A stretch of 64,000 nt of DNA, from the NCBI RefSeq assembly GCF_000309385.1, contig NZ_JH976537.1, positions 2,028,029 to 2,092,028 of the forward strand. Direction: 5' to 3'. The stretch comes from Nodosilinea nodulosa PCC 7104. Its GTDB lineage: Bacteria; Cyanobacteriota; Cyanobacteriia; Phormidesmidales; Phormidesmidaceae. The number at the start of each line of letters is the position of its first letter. Position 1 is the stretch's first letter. This document shows, in pieces, positions 60,351 to 64,000 of the stretch. A program made the position numbers and the translations under genes. The notes below the pieces were generated by a model. The model was given only the letters and a program-made list of their open reading frames with translations. It was not told the DNA's origin and did not search any database.

Positions 60351-61241
60351 TCAGCCCGAAAACCCCTCTACCTGCGCCAGATTGCCCACATTGCTCAAGG
60401 CCAGATCGCGGCATGTGCGCTTGGTCAGCCCCGCCAGCACGTTCCCAGGCCCCACCTCTACCACCGTATCGATGCCCAGCTCTGGGAGCGCCAGGGTAAT
60501 CTCGCGCCAGCGTACCGAACCCGTCATTTGCTGCACCAGACGCTGTTTTAGCACCATAGCATCCACGGCTGGGGTAGGATCCACGTTTGAGAGCACGGGT
60601 ACCTGGGCATTTGCAAAGGGAACAGGGTTCAGCACCTGCTCAAATGCAGCAGCAGCCTCTGCCATCAGCGGCGAGTGGAACGCCCCGCTGACATTGAGCT
60701 TAACAGCGCGCTTGGCTTTTACGCCTTCCATCACAGCCGTCACAGCCGCTGGAGTACCAGAAATTACTACCTGTCCAGGGTTGTTGTCGTTAGCCAGCAC
60801 TACACCGGGAGTGGCCTCAATTTTGGCGTTCAGCTCATCGGCATCAAAGCCCAGTAGAGCGGCCATCATGCCGTCAGAGGCTTGGTCCATCAGCTCAGCT
60901 CGACGCTGCACCAGCGCCAGGCCAGCCGCAAAGTCAAACACCCCTGCCGCGTAAAGAGCCACGTACTCTCCCAGGCTGTGGCCTGCCACGACGGCAGGCC
61001 GATGGCCCTGCGCTTTGAGCAGATCGGTGAGAATGCTTTCTATGACGTACAGGCAGGGCTGGGTGTAGAGGGTGTTAGATACCTTGTCGTCAGGGTCTTG
61101 AGTCACGTCTAGCACCGACCAGCCCAGGACCGACTCAGCTTCAGCAAAGCGCTCTTGGGCCAGGGAAACGGTCGCCAGATCAGTCCCCATGCCGATCGCC
61201 TGGGAACCCTGCCCAGGAAACACCCACGCTGCCTTTGCCAT
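60351..61241 (-). CDS. fabD: Malonyl-CoA:ACP transacylase FabD
   Basis: 296 residues: FPGQGSQAIGMG at the start, the active-site Ser in VAGHSLGEYVAL, and the catalytic His in SGAFHSPLM. It loads malonyl groups onto acyl carrier protein. It follows fabH by 66 bases. Confidence 0.97.
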   Translation of the reverse strand: MAKAAWVFPGQGSQAIGMGTDLATVSLAQERFAEAESVLGWSVLDVTQDPDDKVSNTLYTQPCLYVIESILTDLLKAQGHRPAVVAGHSLGEYVALYAAGVFDFAAGLALVQRRAELMDQASDGMMAALLGFDADELNAKIEATPGVVLANDNNPGQVVISGTPAAVTAVMEGVKAKRAVKLNVSGAFHSPLMAEAAAAFEQVLNPVPFANAQVPVLSNVDPTPAVDAMVLKQRLVQQMTGSVRWREITLALPELGIDTVVEVGPGNVLAGLTKRTCRDLALSNVGNLAQVEGFSG

Positions 61242-61307
61242 GCCAGTACCTTACTTACGCTGCAAAGCAATACTGTCTCACAAAATGTTCGCCTGAGACA
61301 GGGACAG

Positions 61308-62303
61308 CTAGCCCCACTCAACGATCGCCGCCCCCCAGGTAAGCCCAGCCCCAAAGCCAGCGGTCGCAATCAGGTCGCCAGGCTGAATTTTCCCGGCCCG
61401 TATGGCCTCGTCTAGGGCCAGGGGAATGGAGGCAGCGGAGGTGTTGCCGTGGCGAGCCATGTTGCTGATAACGCGCTCTAGGGGCACGCCCAGCCGATCG
61501 GCCACCGCATCGAGAATGCGCTGGTTGGCCTGGTGAAGCACCATCCAGTCAATATCGGCGGTGGTGAGGCTGGCCCGGAACAGAGCCTTTTCAATCACTT
61601 CCGGGACGCGGCTGACGGCAAACTTGTAGACCTCGCGTCCGTTCATGGTGATGGGGGCAAAGCCGCCTTTCTGAACGGAGATATCGCCGACTAAAGGCAC
61701 CGCCTCGGGATGGTAGGCCAGGTTTAGGCAGTGGTTGAGGGAGCCATCACTACAGAGCTCAAAACCGAGCAGGCGATCGCGCTCACAGGCCCGCAGCACC
61801 ACCGCCCCTGCCCCGTCCCCAAACAGCACGCAGGTAGTGCGATCGTCCCAGTCCGTCCAGCGGGAGAGCACATCGGCCCCGATTACTACCACAGTTTTAA
61901 ATACCCCAGTGCGGATATACTGTGCCGCCGTAACCAGGGCAAATACAAACCCAGAGCAGGCGGCCGTGAGATCAAAAGCGACCGCCCGAGTTGCCCCTAG
62001 CGCTACCTGTACTCGACAGGCGCTGCCAAATAGATCATCGGGAGTAGAGGTCGCCAACAAAATTAGATCGACCTCTTCAGCCCCTACCTGAGCCATTGTG
62101 AGCGCGTGACGAGCCGCTTCAGTGGCCAGCGTCGTCAGTGAATCGTCAGGAGCCGCAATGTGCCTCTGGCGAATGCCGGTACGGGCCGAAATCCACTCAT
62201 CGGAGGTGTCAACGCGCTGGCTGAGAATGTCGTTGCTGAGCTGTACGGTCAGGCAAGCCGAACCGCTGCCCACTAGTGACACACCGGGCATAAGCTGTTC
62301 CAC
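61308..62303 (-). CDS. fabH: 3-oxoacyl-ACP synthase III FabH
   Basis: 331 residues with the Cys-His-Asn triad: LTAACSGFVFAL, LHQANQRILDAV and RHGNTSAASIP. It starts fatty acid synthesis by condensing acetyl-CoA with malonyl-ACP. The start lies three bases after the plsX stop. Confidence 0.97.
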   Translation of the reverse strand: MEQLMPGVSLVGSGSACLTVQLSNDILSQRVDTSDEWISARTGIRQRHIAAPDDSLTTLATEAARHALTMAQVGAEEVDLILLATSTPDDLFGSACRVQVALGATRAVAFDLTAACSGFVFALVTAAQYIRTGVFKTVVVIGADVLSRWTDWDDRTTCVLFGDGAGAVVLRACERDRLLGFELCSDGSLNHCLNLAYHPEAVPLVGDISVQKGGFAPITMNGREVYKFAVSRVPEVIEKALFRASLTTADIDWMVLHQANQRILDAVADRLGVPLERVISNMARHGNTSAASIPLALDEAIRAGKIQPGDLIATAGFGAGLTWGAAIVEWG

Positions 62304-62306
62304 GGG

Positions 62307-63341
62307 TTACTCTCCGTCTGCTGCGGGCATAGCCACCCGCTGGTACTGGGCTTGAATGCGGTCTTGGACGCGGTTGTCAACCGCCTCTTTGGCCAGGCGA
62401 ATAGCGTTAAATACCGACGGGGCCTGGGAGCTGCCGTGGCTGATAACTGTTACCCCGGCTACCCCTAAAAGCAGGCCGCCGCCGTGCTCGGCATGGTCTA
62501 CCCGCTGCTTGATGCGGCGCAGGTTCGGCTTGAGGATGGAAGCTCCGATTTTACCCCGAACCCCCTGGGGCAGCTCCTCGCGCAAAATTTGCAGCACCGA
62601 CTCACCGACGGCTTCGGCAAATTTGAGCAGCACATTGCCCACAAAGCCGTCGCAAACTACCACATCAAACTGGCCCGAGAGAATATCGCGCCCCTCAGCA
62701 TTGCCCGCAAAGGGAATATTGGGATTCTCCTCTAGCAGCTGGTGGGCCCTCAGGGCGGCATCGTTGCCCTTACTGGGTTCTTCGCCAATGTTAATTAGCC
62801 CTACCCGAGGATTTTCGACCCCCAGCACATAGCGGGAATAGATAGTGCCCATCATGGCAAACTGCTCTATATATTTGGGGCGGCAGTCCACATTGGCCCC
62901 CACATCTAAAATCAGCACTGACTTGTTGGCAACTACGGTGGGGAACACCGCCCCGATCGCCGGTCGATCAATGCCCTTTAGCCGCCCCAGGCGCAGCAGC
63001 GCCGCCGCCATGGCCGCCCCCGAGTGGCCCGCCGACACCACGGCATCGGCCTCGTTGCGCTTGACTAAGTCCATGGCGACATTGATGGATGCCTGGGGCT
63101 TTTTGCGCAGGGCGCTGAGCGGCTCCTCGTGCATTTCGATACTGCCCTCGGCGGGCACTAGCTCAATGCCCGCTAGCTGGTCAACACTGGCGGTTGACGC
63201 CCTAATCTGGTCGATGTCGCCCACCAGGGCCACATCGACATCTAGCTCGGCCTTGGCGCGGATGGCACCTGCAACGATCTCGCCAGGGGCAAAGTCGCCC
63301 CCCATCGCGTCAATGGCAATGCGTGCCCGGTTAAAACCCAT
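62307..63341 (-). CDS. plsX: Phosphate acyltransferase PlsX
   Basis: 344 residues, ARIAIDAMGGDFAPGEIVAGA at the N-terminus (broken by the family's usual substitutions), SAGHSGAAMAAALLRLGR, LDVGANVDCRP, and VVCDGFVGNVLLK. It makes acyl phosphate from acyl-ACP for phospholipid synthesis. First gene of the lipid cluster, 51 bases after rpaB. Confidence 0.97.
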   Translation of the reverse strand: MGFNRARIAIDAMGGDFAPGEIVAGAIRAKAELDVDVALVGDIDQIRASTASVDQLAGIELVPAEGSIEMHEEPLSALRKKPQASINVAMDLVKRNEADAVVSAGHSGAAMAAALLRLGRLKGIDRPAIGAVFPTVVANKSVLILDVGANVDCRPKYIEQFAMMGTIYSRYVLGVENPRVGLINIGEEPSKGNDAALRAHQLLEENPNIPFAGNAEGRDILSGQFDVVVCDGFVGNVLLKFAEAVGESVLQILREELPQGVRGKIGASILKPNLRRIKQRVDHAEHGGGLLLGVAGVTVISHGSSQAPSVFNAIRLAKEAVDNRVQDRIQAQYQRVAMPAADGE

Positions 63342-63392
63342 CTGCTAAATCTGTTAAAAACCTGAGCAAATTCTAGCAGACTACCCTACCGA

Positions 63393-64000
63393 CTATTCTT
63401 CGCCGGGTTCCACTATCCGCTGAAACAGATAGCCAGTACCTCGGGCCGTAAGAATTAGCTCAGGGTTGCTGGGGTCGTCTTCGAGCTTGGCCCGCAGGCG
63501 AGAAATGTGGACATCGACCACACGGGTATCGACGTGGCGCTCGGGGGTGTAGCCCCAAACTTCCTGCAAGATCTCGGAGCGAGAGAATGGCTCCCCAGAG
63601 CGGCTAACCAGCAGCTCTAGCAGGCTGAACTCCATGCCAGTGAGGCGAATGCGCTCGTCGCCCTTATACACCTGGCGCTTGTTGGTGTCGATGCGAATGG
63701 TGTTGACCGAGATCACTCCGGAGCTGGGAATGCCGGTCATGCCGGTCTTGTCGACCCGGCGCAGTACGGAGCGAATGCGGGCCTCCAGCTCCTTGGGAGA
63801 GAAGGGTTTGACCACATAGTCGTCGGCGCCTAGCTCAAGGCCGGTGATGCGATCGGCCACATCGCCCAGGGCCGTGAGCATAATAATAGGAATGTCGGAT
63901 TCTTTGCGCAGCTCTTGGCAGACGCCGTAGCCGTCAAGCTTGGGCATCATCACATCCAGCACCACCAGGTCAGGGGCGGCGTTGCGAAAGGTTTCCAGGG
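63393..64000 (-). CDS. rpaB: OmpR-type response regulator RpaB (5' end beyond the window)
   Basis: About 202 residues in the window; the frame stays open to the edge, so the N-terminus is missing. The receiver domain shows VVLDVMMPKLDGYGVC (phospho-Asp) and VVKPFSPKELEARI; the winged helix shows LTGMEFSLLELLVSRSGEPF and RVVDVHISRLRAKLEDD. The linker and near-identity in style to RpaB/Ycf27 identify the regulator that controls photosystem and high-light genes. Its position next to plsX is a recurrent cyanobacterial arrangement. Confidence 0.92.
   Translation of the reverse strand, partial: LETFRNAAPDLVVLDVMMPKLDGYGVCQELRKESDIPIIMLTALGDVADRITGLELGADDYVVKPFSPKELEARIRSVLRRVDKTGMTGIPSSGVISVNTIRIDTNKRQVYKGDERIRLTGMEFSLLELLVSRSGEPFSRSEILQEVWGYTPERHVDTRVVDVHISRLRAKLEDDPSNPELILTARGTGYLFQRIVEPGEE

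Overview
The window comes from a cyanobacterium, most likely a filamentous Leptolyngbya/Nodosilinea-type organism (the genus is an inference). The direct signs are many copies of the HIP1 palindrome GCGATCGC, an rpaB-type response regulator beside plsX-fabH-fabD-plsC, a panC-cmk fusion gene, a homogentisate phytyltransferase beside a geranylgeranyl-reductase-like gene, and typical cyanobacterial small families (DUF4278, DUF2811, DUF4058, XisH/XisI).

The left part (about 0.4-26 kb) is a defence-rich accessory region. A NACHT ATPase lies at 426-2744. From 3.06 to 26.4 kb runs a stretch bracketed by an intact tRNA-Cys gene (26325-26395, minus) and a degenerate copy of the 3' part of the same tRNA in the same orientation (3061-3116). 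This is the layout left by an element that integrated into the tRNA 3' end. No integrase is visible.

Inside the bracket is a DNA phosphorothioation (Dnd) locus: dndC, a nucleotidyltransferase (MNT) and HEPN pair, dndD and dndE on the minus strand with overlapping stops and starts; a Dnd-associated methyltransferase; a second DndC-like PAPS-reductase-family protein with a C-terminal winged helix; a small Dnd-associated protein; an HNH endonuclease whose N-terminus resembles the sulfur-binding domain of phosphorothioate-dependent nucleases; and an upstream minus-strand module of PLD-helicase, XisH/XisI, a small protein and a second SMC-like ATPase. No dndA, dndB or dndFGH was recognised. dndD is split by an 846-bp IS1-family element (12103-12948) flanked by an 8-bp target duplication. 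Joining across it restores a 657-residue DndD whose stop overlaps the dndE start. This copy is therefore probably modification-deficient while its putative reader nuclease is intact. The 3-8 kb end holds two paralogous Uma2-plus-degenerate-nucleotidyltransferase fusions and an M15-peptidase-like gene with a broken second copy.

From 26.5 kb on the window is mostly core: creatininase-family hydrolase, DUF4278 protein, PhoR/SphS-like kinase, rRNA pseudouridine synthase, RodZ-like protein, prohibitin, purM, rlpA, panC-cmk, aroE, recR (apparently with an ATT start), two tandem histidine-phosphatase genes (the second lacking the catalytic His), a 1022-residue membrane protein with tandem helical repeats, the grpE-dnaK-dnaJ-tusA-rsgA cluster, pilB-pilT-pilC, tocopherol/isoprenoid genes, an AI-2E-type permease, and the fatty acid/phospholipid cluster ending with rpaB cut by the window edge. 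Three short MITE-like inverted repeats with shared ends lie at 40.7, 44.9 and 59.5 kb.
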